NCBI RefSeq assembly: GCF_010730575.1 | Contig: NZ_AP022614.1 | Span: 1,984,001-2,048,000 of the forward strand | Direction: 5' to 3' | DNA length: 64,000 bases | Source of the DNA: Mycobacterium parmense | GTDB lineage: Bacteria > Actinomycetota > Actinomycetes > Mycobacteriales > Mycobacteriaceae | Shown: positions 39,130 through 47,773 of the stretch, one piece after another | Layout: the number at the start of each line of letters is the position of its first letter | Position numbering within the stretch: the stretch's first letter is position 1 | Notes under the pieces: generated by a model | Database searches by the model: none | What the model was told of the DNA's origin: nothing | The model's input: only the letters and a program-made list of their open reading frames with translations | Made by a program: the position numbers and the translations under genes

Positions 39130-40533
39130 GACCTGCAGCGCGCCCACGTAGTCCGGCCAGTCCAGGGAGTCGACCGGGTTCGCGGCCGAGAGGTCGGCGG
39201 TGCCGGCGGGAAACGTCCGGGCCGGGCCGGGGCCGGACCCGCGGGTCTCGAACCGCGCCGTGACCACCCCGTGGCCCGCGCCCTGCACCCAGCCGTGCCC
39301 GAGCTCGCGGTGCACGACGTCGTCTCCCACCCGCCACCCGACGTCGTCTCCCACCCGCCATCCGGCGTCGTCACCGATCCGCCGGCCCGCGGCGTCGGGA
39401 CCCGCCGCGAACATCGCCTCGGCGGCGGTCTCGACGGACTGCCTGCCAGGTTCCTGCCCCGGCAGCTCCAGGTCCGGGAACAGCGATTCCTGGCGCACGT
39501 CGCTCAGGCCCGAGAAGCCCACACCCAGCAGGCGAATGGGCCCGATCTCGCGGGGGTCCAGCAGCAGGCGCCGGGCCACCGCGACCAGCGCACCCGGCTC
39601 GGTCGTCGCGTAGGGCAGCGTCGCCGACCGGGTCAGCGTGCTCATGTCGGCCTTCTTCAGCTTCACCGTGACGGTCCGCGCGCCGCGGCCGTCGCGCAGC
39701 AGGCGCTGGTGGGCGTGCTCGGCGATGGGGTCGATCGCCTCGCGCAACTGCTCGAGGCTGGTGAGGTCGACGGCGAAGGTGGACTCGGAGCTGATCTGCT
39801 TGGCCTCGGCGCGTTCGGCGACGGGCCGGTCGTCGACGCCGCGCGCCAGCAGGTGCAGGGCCGGACCGACGGTGGCACCCAGAATGTTGGCGGCTTCGGC
39901 GGCGGTCAGCGCGGCCAGTTGCCCGATGGTCTCGATGCCGAGCCGGTGCAGCTTCTCCTCGGCGACGGGCCCGATGCCCCACAGCCGGCGAACCGGCAAC
40001 CCGCCCAGCAGCAGCTCCTCCTCGGCGCGCCGGACCACCCGGACCCCGTCGGGCTTCGCCAACCCCGACGCGATCTTGGCGACCTGCTTGCCCGATCCCG
40101 CCCCGACCGACGCGGTGAGGCCGGTCCGGTCGCGAACCCGCCGCCGCAGATCCTCGCAGAACTGTTCGACGAGCTCGGCGGAGGCTCCCGCGAGTTGAGG
40201 CGGCTCGCCGAAAGCCTCGTCGAAGGAGAGTTGCTCGACGACGGGCAGCACCTCACGCACGGTGTCGAAGACGCGCCGGCTGGCCACGCCGTACACCACG
40301 CCGCGCGGCGGCAACACCACCGCGGTGACGCCGATCAGGCGGCGCGCCTGATGCATCGGCATCGCCGAGCGGGCGCCGAACACGCGCGCTTCGTAACTGG
40401 CGCCGGCCACGACGCCCCGACCGCCCAGGCCGCCGACCAGCACCGGCCGTCCCCGCAGGGTCGGTCGGGTGAGTTGCTCGACGGAGGCGAAGAACGCGTC
40501 CATGTCCAGGTGCAGCACCCAGCGGGACTCCAC
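39094..40533 (-). CDS. dinB: Y-family DNA polymerase IV (DinX)
   Basis: An error-prone translesion polymerase of 479 residues. The first metal-binding Asp is in [13 protein letters not shown] (residues 7-19), and the catalytic acidic pair is in LSFDEAF near 108. Then follow [20 protein letters not shown], the helix-hairpin-helix ([17 protein letters not shown]) and the little-finger domain. QESLF fits a beta-clamp-binding motif. A C-terminal extension of about 110 residues ends in a Tudor/SH3-like [21 protein letters not shown] and includes an expanded repeat. The GTG 40533 start gives the conserved [12 protein letters not shown]. It ends inside ansA on the other strand. Confidence 0.95.
   Translation of the reverse strand: MESRWVLHLDMDAFFASVEQLTRPTLRGRPVLVGGLGGRGVVAGASYEARVFGARSAMPMHQARRLIGVTAVVLPPRGVVYGVASRRVFDTVREVLPVVEQLSFDEAFGEPPQLAGASAELVEQFCEDLRRRVRDRTGLTASVGAGSGKQVAKIASGLAKPDGVRVVRRAEEELLLGGLPVRRLWGIGPVAEEKLHRLGIETIGQLAALTAAEAANILGATVGPALHLLARGVDDRPVAERAEAKQISSESTFAVDLTSLEQLREAIDPIAEHAHQRLLRDGRGARTVTVKLKKADMSTLTRSATLPYATTEPGALVAVARRLLLDPREIGPIRLLGVGFSGLSDVRQESLFPDLELPGQEPGRQSVETAAEAMFAAGPDAAGRRIGDDAGWRVGDDVGWRVGDDVVHRELGHGWVQGAGHGVVTARFETRGSGPGPARTFPAGTADLSAANPVDSLDWPDYVGALQVSAPPADDVGDG
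39316..39387. repeat. Three 24-bp tandem repeats in dinB
   Basis: Units at 39316-39339, 39340-39363 and 39364-39387. The first two are near-identical and the third diverged. On the coding strand they give [16 protein letters not shown] and RVGDDVVH. M. tuberculosis DinX, as remembered, has a single WRVGDDV at this place, so this is an in-frame expansion. Confidence 0.85.
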
Positions 40534-40567
40534 ACCAGAAGATGGTATTGGTCTAGCGTCTTGGGAT

Positions 40568-41131
40568 ATGGCAATGAACCTGGCCCACCGGTTGTGTTGC
40601 AACTCCGACCGCTGGGCGCACGAGGTGAAGGACCAGCTGCTGCCCTGGGTCCTCGCCGGCGTGGACCTGGGCGAGCACGTCCTCGAGATCGGGCCCGGCT
40701 ACGGCGCGATCCTGCGAATGCTCGTCGACATGGCGCCGCGCGTCACCGCGGTCGAGGTCGATGCCCCGATGGCGCAGCGGTTGCAGCGGCTGTACGGCGA
40801 CCGGGCCCGCATCGTCAACGGCGACGGGACGGCCACCGGATTGCCGTCCGACGAGTTCAGTTCCGTGGTGTCGTTCACGATGCTGCATCACGTGCCCACC
40901 GCCGAACTGCAGGACCGGTTGTTCGCGGAGGCGTTTCGCGTCCTGCGCCCCGGCGGCGTGTTCGCCGGCAGCGACAGCGTGACGTCGCTGAAGTTCCGCA
41001 TTCTGCATTTTCGCGACACATGCAACACGGTCTCGCCGGACACCCTGCCGGATCGCTTGCGGGCGGCCGGTTTTCGCGAAGTCGAGACCGAGGTCCGCGG
41101 GGGCAGGCTGCGCTGGTGCGCGGTCAAATGA
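40568..41131 (+). CDS. Class I SAM-dependent methyltransferase
   Basis: 187 residues with classic motifs: SAM loop [15 protein letters not shown], acidic end of strand 2 in [20 protein letters not shown], then SFTMLHHV and [14 protein letters not shown]. It begins [13 protein letters not shown], a sequence shared by a mycobacterial group of unknown target. Start either at 40568 or 40574. It is divergent from dinB by 34 bases and overlaps the next gene by ATGA, so both are co-translated. Confidence 0.88.
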   Translation: MAMNLAHRLCCNSDRWAHEVKDQLLPWVLAGVDLGEHVLEIGPGYGAILRMLVDMAPRVTAVEVDAPMAQRLQRLYGDRARIVNGDGTATGLPSDEFSSVVSFTMLHHVPTAELQDRLFAEAFRVLRPGGVFAGSDSVTSLKFRILHFRDTCNTVSPDTLPDRLRAAGFREVETEVRGGRLRWCAVK

Positions 41132-41661
41132 CCGAGCGCGACGAGGACGGCGCGCCGTCGACGCGGCTGGCGCGGCTGCGGCGGCAGTGGCACGAGAGGC
41201 TGCAACCCGGCGAACGGGCCGCGGTGCTCGCGTGGGCGTCGTTCACGGTCACGTTCGGCGGGCTGCGTGTGCTCACCCACTGGCTGCGCGCCGGACACGG
41301 GCCGTCCGGCGGCGGTATCTCCGTGGGCGGCAGACACTTTCACCATTACAACATCGGCATCGGGATGCTTGCCACGGTGGCCGGCGTGGGGTTGCGCGGG
41401 TCGGATAAGCAACGACAGCATCCGGTGGCGGCGGTGGCCTACGGCGCGGCGAACGCCATGATCGTCGACGAGCTGGCCCTGCTGCTGGACCTCAAGGACG
41501 TCTACTGGGCGCACGACGGCCGCGAGAGCGTCGACGCCGCCGTCGGCCTCATCGCCGCCGGCGCGACCGTCGTGGCGGGCATGCCGTTCTGGCCGCACGC
41601 CCACCGCGCGCTGTGGTCCGCGCCGAGGTCGCGGGCGGCGGGCAACGCCGGCGCGCCGTAA
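41128..41661 (+). CDS. Conserved integral membrane protein
   Basis: 177 residues with about four membrane segments. Between the first two is a His-rich stretch GGRHFHHYNIGIGML, and later DELALLLDLKDVYW; these His, Asp and Glu residues could bind a metal. The function is unknown. Its start overlaps the stop of the methyltransferase (ATGA), so the pair is expected to act together. It ends 17 bases before another methyltransferase gene in the same direction. Confidence 0.78.
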   Translation: MTERDEDGAPSTRLARLRRQWHERLQPGERAAVLAWASFTVTFGGLRVLTHWLRAGHGPSGGGISVGGRHFHHYNIGIGMLATVAGVGLRGSDKQRQHPVAAVAYGAANAMIVDELALLLDLKDVYWAHDGRESVDAAVGLIAAGATVVAGMPFWPHAHRALWSAPRSRAAGNAGAP

Positions 41662-41678
41662 GAGGTAGAACGGAAGAC

Positions 41679-42485
41679 ATGCCCTCTCTGGCCACCGAAC
41701 CCTCACCCTCCCCCGACCAAGAGCCGCATCTGCTGCGACAGGTGGCGGAGTCCTTCGGCGTCGACGCGCCACGGTACGACCGCGCGCGGCCCCCCTACCC
41801 CGACGCCCTGATCCAACGCGTCGTCGCCGCCAGCCCCGGCGACGAGTTCCTCGACGTCGGCTGCGGCACCGGCATCGGGGCACGCCAGTACAAGGCGGCC
41901 GGCGTCACGGTCCTCGGTGTCGATCCGGACTTCAGGATGGCCGAATTCGCAAGGACGACAGGCGTCGACGTCGAGGTCGGCAACTTCGAAACGTGGGACG
42001 CCCGCGGCCGCACCTTCGACGCGGTCGTCGCGGGACAGGCCTGGCACTGGGTCGACCCGGTGGTGGGCGCCGAAAAGGCGGCGCGGGTGCTGCGGGCGCG
42101 CGGGCTGCTGGCGCTGTACTGGCATGTCTTCGACCCACCCCGCCCCGTCGCCGAGGCTTTCGACGAGGTCATGCGCAAGGTGGCGCCCGACGCGCCGCTG
42201 CAGAACCCTGGCCTCGAGCTCCAGGAACGAAATCTGCACCGGGCCATCGAAGGCATCCGAACGACCGGCGCCTTCGGCGAACCCGAGCAGTGGCGATTCG
42301 AATGGCAGCGCCGGTACACGCGCGACGAGTGGCTGGACCATCTGCCCACCATGGGCACGCTCACCCGGCTGGCGCCGGAGGAGATCGCGACCGTGCTGCA
42401 AGGCGTCGGAACCGCCATCGATGCGATCGGCGGAGCGTTCACGATGGACTACGTGACGCTGGCCGTGGCCGCGAAGCTCCTCTAG
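41679..42485 (+). CDS. Class I SAM-dependent methyltransferase
   Basis: 268 residues. Motifs: VAESFGVDAPRYDRARPPYP, the SAM loop FLDVGCGTGIGARQY, VLGVDPDFRMAEF, FDAVVAGQAWHWVDP and KAARVLRARGLLALYWH. This is the large family close to trans-aconitate/biotin methyltransferases, often of unknown substrate. GGAAG before the ATG serves as ribosome site. Third gene of the 40568-42485 cluster. A hairpin repeat begins 4 bases after its stop. Confidence 0.88.
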   Translation: MPSLATEPSPSPDQEPHLLRQVAESFGVDAPRYDRARPPYPDALIQRVVAASPGDEFLDVGCGTGIGARQYKAAGVTVLGVDPDFRMAEFARTTGVDVEVGNFETWDARGRTFDAVVAGQAWHWVDPVVGAEKAARVLRARGLLALYWHVFDPPRPVAEAFDEVMRKVAPDAPLQNPGLELQERNLHRAIEGIRTTGAFGEPEQWRFEWQRRYTRDEWLDHLPTMGTLTRLAPEEIATVLQGVGTAIDAIGGAFTMDYVTLAVAAKLL

Positions 42486-42488
42486 CCC

Positions 42489-42560
42489 CGCGAAAGTGCA
42501 ACTACCGACAGCTCCACTCGGGAAACGCGTTGCCGGTTGCACTTTCGCGGTCAGGAGCGG
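42489..42560. repeat. 72-bp hairpin repeat, copy A
   Basis: Contains a perfect 14-bp inverted repeat, CGCGAAAGTGCAAC (42489-42502) and GTTGCACTTTCGCG (42536-42549), with a 33-base loop. It is 89% identical (64 of 72 by hand count) to copy B at 43443-43514. The last bases include the stop codon and final codons (RS) of the DUF559-like gene. It lies between convergent genes, so it may serve as a bidirectional terminator. Confidence 0.85.
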
Positions 42561-43402
42561 CAGCCCGCCGCCAGCAGAGCGCTGCGGACCCGGTCGACGA
42601 CGGTGTGCGGACGGCGACGCAACAGCTCGGCGCTGACCCGGATCAGCCGCCACCCCCGTCGCTCCAGTTCGACCGTGCGATCGATGTCGTTGGCGCGGGT
42701 GCGCGGGTCCGTCCAGTGCTGGGCACCGTCGTATTCCACGCCGACGAGCCACTCCTCCCAGCCCATGTCGATGCGCGCCAGCACCGCGCCGAACACGTTG
42801 CGGACCACGATCTGGGTCCGTGGTCTGGGCAGCCCGCCCCGAACCAGCAGGAGCCTGGTCCTGGTCTCCTGCGGCGACTCGGCGCCCGCGTCGACCAGGG
42901 GCAGCGCACATCTGAGCTGCTTGAGACCCCGGGCGCCGCGGTGCCTCGCCAGCAGGGGGTGCACATCGCCGGCCCCGACACCCGTGGCCCGGGCCAGGGC
43001 GTCGATCCGCGCGACCGCCTCCGTCAATCCCGGCCGCCGGCCCAGGTCGAACGCGGTCCGCGCGGGTGAGGTGACGGGCACGCCGGCGACGAGCACGCTT
43101 TCTCCGGGGAGCAGCGTCTCGTCGCGCGCGACGATCAACGGTGGCGGCCGCTTGCGATCGGTGATCAGCTCGGCGGGGGCGCCGGCGTCGACCCACTCCG
43201 CACCGAGCAGCGCCGACGCGGAGTGGCCGCAGACCACGGCCTTCCTGCCCGACCAGAGCCACGCGGCGATCGCGCGATCCCGGGCGGTGAGCGGGCCGCC
43301 GCGTCGGCGATAGACGTTGCGGTAGATCCGCGTGCAGGACCTCCGCAGCTCACGCTCGGTCAGCGCGCCTCCTTTGACCGCTTCGGTGCCGACGAAGGGC
43401 AT
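42551..43402 (-). CDS. DUF559-type protein with nuclease-like C-terminal domain
   Basis: 283 residues, typical of a large actinobacterial family. The N-terminal half (RRSCTRIYRNVYRRR, AIAAWLWSGRKAVVCGHSASALLGAEW, GVPVTSPARTAFDLGRR) resembles the regulator/toxin-antidote AbiEi-like winged domain. The C-terminal half (SPQETRTRLLLVRGGLP, MGWEEWLVGVEYDGAQHW, ERRGWRLIRVSAELL) matches the Vsr/PD-(D/E)XK-like DUF559 region with its Glu and Asp. Biological role unknown. ATG 43402 is preferred to a GTG at 43411. The gene is bracketed by two copies of a 72-bp hairpin repeat, one at its stop and one 41 bases before its start. Confidence 0.8.
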   Translation of the reverse strand: MPFVGTEAVKGGALTERELRRSCTRIYRNVYRRRGGPLTARDRAIAAWLWSGRKAVVCGHSASALLGAEWVDAGAPAELITDRKRPPPLIVARDETLLPGESVLVAGVPVTSPARTAFDLGRRPGLTEAVARIDALARATGVGAGDVHPLLARHRGARGLKQLRCALPLVDAGAESPQETRTRLLLVRGGLPRPRTQIVVRNVFGAVLARIDMGWEEWLVGVEYDGAQHWTDPRTRANDIDRTVELERRGWRLIRVSAELLRRRPHTVVDRVRSALLAAGCRS

Positions 43403-43442
43403 TGCATCCACCGGAGCAGGATGCCACGGCCCTCCGACACGT

Positions 43443-43514
43443 CACGAGAGTGCAGCTACTGACGGCTTCACTCGGGAAACGCGTTGCCCGTTGCACTTTC
43501 GCGCTCAGGAGCGG
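43443..43514. repeat. 72-bp hairpin repeat, copy B
   Basis: Same element as copy A in the same orientation. Of the left-arm differences, two convert A to G and would keep G-U pairs in RNA made from the plus strand; one breaks a pair. The right arm GTTGCACTTTCGCG is unchanged. It covers the ileS stop codon and its last codons (ARS), so it probably terminates ileS mRNA. Confidence 0.85.
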
Positions 43515-46500
43515 GCGATGCTCACCCGCACGCCGTCGCCGATGTCGACGCCGTCGGCCGGATCGCCGAATTCGAAAGCCGTGGCGAGGATCTCCCCCGC
43601 GATCAGATCGCGGTGGGCCGCCGCCCAGTCCGCCCGCCCGGCCGGCACGGACATCACCACGGAGATGCGATCGGACACGTCCAGCCCGGTCGACTTGCGC
43701 AACTCCTGCAGCTCGCGGATGCGGTCCTTGGCCCAGCCCTCGGCCTCCAGCTCGGGGGTCACCGTCGCGTCCAACACAACCAGCCCCGACCCGTCGGGCA
43801 GCGCCGCGGTGTAGTCGGGGTCGGCGGCGACCAGCCGCGAGCTGTACTCCTCGGGCCGCAGCACGGCCGGGCCGGCGCTCAGCGTGCCGTCGGGGTTGAC
43901 GACGCCCTCCCCCGCCTTGACCGCCTTGATGGCGGCCTGCACGTCCTTGCCCAGCCGCGGCCCGGCCACCCGCGCGTTCACGGTGAGCTCGAAGCGGCCG
44001 TAGGTGTCGATCGCGTCCGTGAGCTCGACGGACTTGACGTTCAGCTCGTCGGCGATCAGATCGACGAATGGCTCCAGCCGCTTCGGGTCCTGCACGGCCA
44101 CAGTCAGTTTCGGCAGCGGCAGCCTGACCCGCAGCTTCTTGGCCTTCCGCAGCGACGACGCCGCCGAGCACACTTCGCGCACCTGGTCCATCGCGGCCAC
44201 CAGGTCGGCGTCGGCGGGCACCTCGCCGGCCTCCGGCCAGTCGGTCAGGTGCACCGACCGCCCGCCGGTGAGGCCGCGCCATATGAGCTCGGTCACCGAC
44301 GGCAGCAGCGGGGCGGCCAGCCTGGCCGTCACCTCCAGCACGGTGTGCAGGGTGTCGATCGCGTCGACGTCCTCCTCCCAGAACCGCGAACGCGACCGCC
44401 GCACATACCAATTCGTCAGCGCCTCGGTGAACAGACGGAGGTGCTCGCAGGCCCGCGAGATGTCACAGCGATCCATCTCGGTGGTCAGGTCGTCGCGCAG
44501 CGCGGCCAGCTTGGCCAGGATGTAGCGGTCCAGCACCTGCCGCGAATCGGTGCGCCAGTTACCGGCTTTGGGCGCGTAGAGCGCCAGGAAGCTGTAGGCG
44601 TTCCACAGCGGCAGCAGCACCTGCCGCACGCCCTCGCGGATGCCCTGCTCGGTGACGATCAGGTTGCCGCCGCGCAGGATCGGCGAAGCCATCAGGAACC
44701 ACCGCATGGCGTCGGAGCCGTCGCGGTCGAACACCTCGCCGACGTCGGGGTAGTTGCGCAGCGACTTGCTCATCTTCTGGCCGTCGGAGCCCAGCACGAT
44801 CCCGTGCGCCACACAGGTTTTGAACGCCGGGCGATCGAACAGCGCGGTGGCCAGCACGTGCAGCGTGTAGAACCAGCCGCGGGTCTGGCCGATGTACTCT
44901 ACGATGAAGTCGCCCGGGTAGTGGGTCTCGAACCAATCGGCATTCTCGAACGGGTAGTGCACCTGGGCGTACGGCATGGACCCGGAGTCGAACCACACGT
45001 CGAGCACGTCGGGGATGCGCCGCATCGTGCTGCGACCGCTCGGGTCGTCGGGGTTGGGCCGGGTCAGCTCGTCGATGTAAGGCCGGTGCAGATTGTCAGG
45101 GCGCACCCCGAAATCGCGCTCCAGCTCGTCGAGGCTGCCGTACACGTCGATCCGCGGATGGGCGGGGTCGTCGGACTTCCACACCGGAATCGGGGTGCCC
45201 CAGTAGCGGTTTCGCGAGATCGACCAGTCCCGGGCGCCCTGCAGCCACTTCCCGAACTGGCCGTCCTTGACGTGCTCTGGATACCAGGTGATCTGCTGGT
45301 TGAGTTCGACCATCCGGTCCCGGAATTGGGTGACCGACACGAACCACGACGACACCGCCCGGTAGATCAGCGGGTTACGGCAGCGCCAGCAGTGCGGGTA
45401 GGGGTGCTCGTAGGTCTCGTGCCGCAGCAGCACCGCGCCGTTGGCGGCCACCGGGCCGCCGGCGTTCTTCAGGTCGCGGATGATGTGCGGGTTGGCGTCG
45501 AAGACGCGCTGGCCCCGGTAATCCGGCACGCTGGAGTCGAAACGCCCTTTCGAGTCGACCGGGGTGACCGGCACGATGCCGGCCGCCTCGCAGACCGCCA
45601 TGTCGTCCTCGCCGTAGGCGGGCGCCATGTGCACGATCCCCGTGCCGTCCTCGGTGGTCACGAAGTCGCCGGGCAGCACCTGAAAGGCGTCGGCAGTGTC
45701 CATGAAATACGGAAAAGGCGGCAGGTATCGGGTGCCGAGCAGGTCGGCGCCGCGGTAGCTGCCGAGCACCTCGGGTTCCTCGCCCAGCTCACGGGCGTAG
45801 GCGGCCAGCCTCGCCTCGGCCAGCACGAATCGCCGCTCCCCCACCCGGACCTGCACGTAGGTCACCTCGGGGTTGACCGCGACCGCGAGGTTCGACGGCA
45901 GCGTCCACGGCGTCGTCGTCCAGATCAGCAGGTAGGCGCCGTCCACCGGGCCGCCGACCGCCTGGAATCCCACCGTGAGTGCCGGGTCCTGCCGGCTCTG
46001 GTAGACGTCGTCGTCCATCCGTAGTTCGTGGTTGGACAGGGGGGTTTCGTCGCGCCAGCAGTACGGCAACACGCGATAGCCCTCGTAGGCCAGGCCCTTG
46101 TCCCACAGCTGTCTGAACGCCCAGATCACCGACTCCATGTACGGCAGATCCAGCGTCTTGTAGTCGTTGTCGAAGTCCACCCAGCGGGCCTGGCGGGTCA
46201 CGTAGGCCCGCCACTCATCGGTGTAGCGCAGCACCGATTCGCGGCAGGCGTCGTTGAACGCGGCAATGCCCATGTCGTCGATCTGGGACTTGTCGGTGAT
46301 GCCGAGCTGGCGTTCGACTTCGAGTTCGGCGGGCAGCCCGTGGGTGTCCCAGCCGAAGCGGCGCTCGACCTTGTAGCCACGCATGGTGCGGTACCGCGGG
46401 ACGATGTCCTTGACGTAACCGGTGAGCAGGTGCCCGTAGTGCGGCAGCCCGTTGGCGAACGGCGGCCCGTCGTAGAACACGTATTCCTCGGCGCCGTCGC

Positions 46501-46645
46501 GGCGGGCGATGCTGGCGCGAAACGTATCGTCGCGGGCCCAGTAGTCGAGGACGTCGAGCTCGAGCGCCGGAAAGTTGGGGGCGCCGTCGGCCAGCTTCGG
46601 ATATGCCCGGACGGGCTGAACCCCGTGGTCCGTCTGATCAGTCAC
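43505..46645 (-). CDS. ileS: Isoleucyl-tRNA synthetase
   Basis: IleS charges tRNA-Ile. 1046 residues (M. tuberculosis about 1041). It has the HIGH-type motif in [15 protein letters not shown] (about 57-71), the editing domain with [11 protein letters not shown] and the KMSKS loop in [10 protein letters not shown] near 620. The anticodon-binding domain and a C-terminal region follow. This long actinobacterial form resembles the eukaryotic-type enzyme. The start is a GTG at 46645. A T-box leader directly upstream indicates control by uncharged tRNA-Ile, and a repeat hairpin covers the stop. Confidence 0.97.
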   Translation of the reverse strand: MTDQTDHGVQPVRAYPKLADGAPNFPALELDVLDYWARDDTFRASIARRDGAEEYVFYDGPPFANGLPHYGHLLTGYVKDIVPRYRTMRGYKVERRFGWDTHGLPAELEVERQLGITDKSQIDDMGIAAFNDACRESVLRYTDEWRAYVTRQARWVDFDNDYKTLDLPYMESVIWAFRQLWDKGLAYEGYRVLPYCWRDETPLSNHELRMDDDVYQSRQDPALTVGFQAVGGPVDGAYLLIWTTTPWTLPSNLAVAVNPEVTYVQVRVGERRFVLAEARLAAYARELGEEPEVLGSYRGADLLGTRYLPPFPYFMDTADAFQVLPGDFVTTEDGTGIVHMAPAYGEDDMAVCEAAGIVPVTPVDSKGRFDSSVPDYRGQRVFDANPHIIRDLKNAGGPVAANGAVLLRHETYEHPYPHCWRCRNPLIYRAVSSWFVSVTQFRDRMVELNQQITWYPEHVKDGQFGKWLQGARDWSISRNRYWGTPIPVWKSDDPAHPRIDVYGSLDELERDFGVRPDNLHRPYIDELTRPNPDDPSGRSTMRRIPDVLDVWFDSGSMPYAQVHYPFENADWFETHYPGDFIVEYIGQTRGWFYTLHVLATALFDRPAFKTCVAHGIVLGSDGQKMSKSLRNYPDVGEVFDRDGSDAMRWFLMASPILRGGNLIVTEQGIREGVRQVLLPLWNAYSFLALYAPKAGNWRTDSRQVLDRYILAKLAALRDDLTTEMDRCDISRACEHLRLFTEALTNWYVRRSRSRFWEEDVDAIDTLHTVLEVTARLAAPLLPSVTELIWRGLTGGRSVHLTDWPEAGEVPADADLVAAMDQVREVCSAASSLRKAKKLRVRLPLPKLTVAVQDPKRLEPFVDLIADELNVKSVELTDAIDTYGRFELTVNARVAGPRLGKDVQAAIKAVKAGEGVVNPDGTLSAGPAVLRPEEYSSRLVAADPDYTAALPDGSGLVVLDATVTPELEAEGWAKDRIRELQELRKSTGLDVSDRISVVMSVPAGRADWAAAHRDLIAGEILATAFEFGDPADGVDIGDGVRVSIARS

Positions 46646-46850
46646 GATGCGCGTCGTCTCCCGTGCCGTTACTCAGGCCGGGGACGACGACGCGCCAGTG
46701 GCGCGAGCGCCGCGGTACCACCCCGCTTGCCGCGCTGCCGCGCGGCCGCTCGTTGAAGGCTGTGACGGGCCTACCCGTTCGGTTCTACTGGGCCGGGCCG
46801 GCTGTTCTTCCGAATGCTCCCCGGTGATGGCCGGATCGACGCGGTTAAAT
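46646..46850 (-). ncRNA. T-box riboswitch of ileS
   Basis: On the minus strand the T-box core GGGGTGGTACCGCG lies at 46724-46711. Further upstream is the compact stem I with GGCCATCACCGGGG, in which ATC (46828-46826) is the isoleucine specifier, and the GGAAGAAC segment seen in actinobacterial ileS leaders. The bases after the T-box include GGGAGA, a likely Shine-Dalgarno about 11 bases before the GTG, so control is probably translational, as known for mycobacterial ileS. A possible -10 (TAGCAT, 46854-46849) would start the RNA at about 46842. Confidence 0.85.
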
Positions 46851-46854
46851 GCTA

Positions 46855-46917
46855 CCGCGAGACTGCAACTGCCGACGCAAACGCCGAGCGACTCCGTCGG
46901 CAGTTGCCGCCTCGCGG
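46855..46917. terminator. Long hairpin after the Rv1535-like gene
   Basis: Two nested perfect stems: CCGCGAG/CTCGCGG (46855-46861, 46911-46917) and AACTGCCGACG/CGTCGGCAGTT (46867-46877, 46895-46905) with a 17-base loop. It starts 14 bases beyond the stop of the Rv1535-like gene and precedes the ileS leader, so it probably separates the two transcripts. No T run follows. Confidence 0.6.
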
Positions 46918-46931
46918 TGCAAAACGCACCA

Positions 46932-47174
46932 TCAGGCCCGCACTTCGAGCACACCGGCCCGCCACAGGGCGGCGTACACGTGGCGCAGCGGGATGCTCAG
47001 CAGCCGGGCCGCGCCGTCCACCAGCGGGTCGCCGGCCGCGACGGAACGCAGGACGTCGGCGCCGCGCGTCGCCTTCTTGGGTGCCGCGGCTGCGACGGTG
47101 TCGGCGTCGCGCACCACCGTCAGCTTGCGGGCGGGGGCCACGGCTACCACTTCGTCGTACAGAACTGCGGTCAT
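46932..47174 (-). CDS. Small conserved protein, Rv1535-like
   Basis: 80 residues (Rv1535: 78), no known domain. Start MTAVLYDEVVAVAPARKLTVVRD; the C-terminal part (GDPLVDGAARLLSIPLRHVYAALWRAGVLEV) looks helical. A strong AGGAGG lies a few bases before the ATG. A 450-base leader with an M-box precedes it, so expression should respond to magnesium. Function unknown; it may relate to Mg2+ homeostasis or the phagosome response, inferred only from the riboswitch. Confidence 0.85.
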   Translation of the reverse strand: MTAVLYDEVVAVAPARKLTVVRDADTVAAAAPKKATRGADVLRSVAAGDPLVDGAARLLSIPLRHVYAALWRAGVLEVRA

Positions 47175-47509
47175 GATCGCCTCCTAGAGGGACTCCAAAC
47201 GGGGATTAACTGGACTGACGTGTCCCGTCCCGTTGTGGTTCCGGTTCCAGAAACGCTTGGCCGATAAGGCGTTTAGCGTTACGACGACTCAGGCGAGAAC
47301 GTCGTGCCGGAGACCGGATCGGGACGCGTAGTTCGGATATCGATCCGGACTATCGCTGGAACTCATACGTCCCTCACCTCCTCGCGGTCACGACATGCGC
47401 GGTTGTCCGCGCACGATTGCAGCAGGAGAACAGGACCCGACAAATGCCGGAGAACCGCACCCCTCTCGTCAGAGCTTCGACACCACACGACGTGTCCGGT
47501 TGCCCGGAA
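47175..47509 (-). other. Long leader between M-box and Rv1535-like gene
   Basis: About 335 untranslated bases. It contains a stem CCGGATCG/CGATCCGG (47314-47321 and 47341-47348) that could be part of the expression platform or a terminator, and the ribosome site at the 3' end. No convincing short gene is visible. Confidence 0.45.
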
Positions 47510-47625
47510 GCCACCTGGGCTCAACCCTTAATCCGGGAGGAGCTGTCCTGACCCGGGGCGTCTTTCGACGTTCGGGGTCAGTGGCCTGTATTCGTGTAGA
47601 CGCCTCACCTAACGAGGTGCATACC
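47510..47625 (-). ncRNA. M-box (ykoK) magnesium riboswitch
   Basis: Read on the minus strand: CGTTAGGTGAGGCG (47614-47601), AGGCCACTGACCCCGAAC, the hairpin AACGTCGAAAGACGCC (47572-47557), then GGGTCAGGACAGCTCC and AAGGGTTGAGCC near 47519. These are the conserved blocks of the M-box in the right order. M. tuberculosis has an M-box before Rv1535, which agrees with the gene downstream. High Mg2+ is expected to lower expression. Confidence 0.88.
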
Positions 47626-47631
47626 TGACCG

Positions 47632-47660
47632 ATGATGCACGACGGGTCCGACAGGGTCAA
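47632..47660 (-). promoter_or_regulatory. Predicted promoter of the M-box transcript
   Basis: Minus strand -35 TTGACC (47660-47655) and -10 CATCAT (47637-47632), spacer 17 bases. Transcription would begin at about 47625, directly before the first conserved M-box bases, which supports the call. Confidence 0.5.
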
Positions 47661-47773
47661 ACTTCTCGGCAGCACTTTTCCGAATCTTTACGAAGTTCCC
47701 CGGGACGCACACAGGACGCACACAGGCGCTGTCCAGCTTCGGTATTGAGCGGCGGATGCGGCAACGGGGTCGC

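Noticed and set aside
39271..41661. Very long plus-strand open frame of 796 codons
   Set aside because: Most of it is the antisense shadow of dinB in high-GC DNA; only the last 177 codons (41128-41661) look like a protein.
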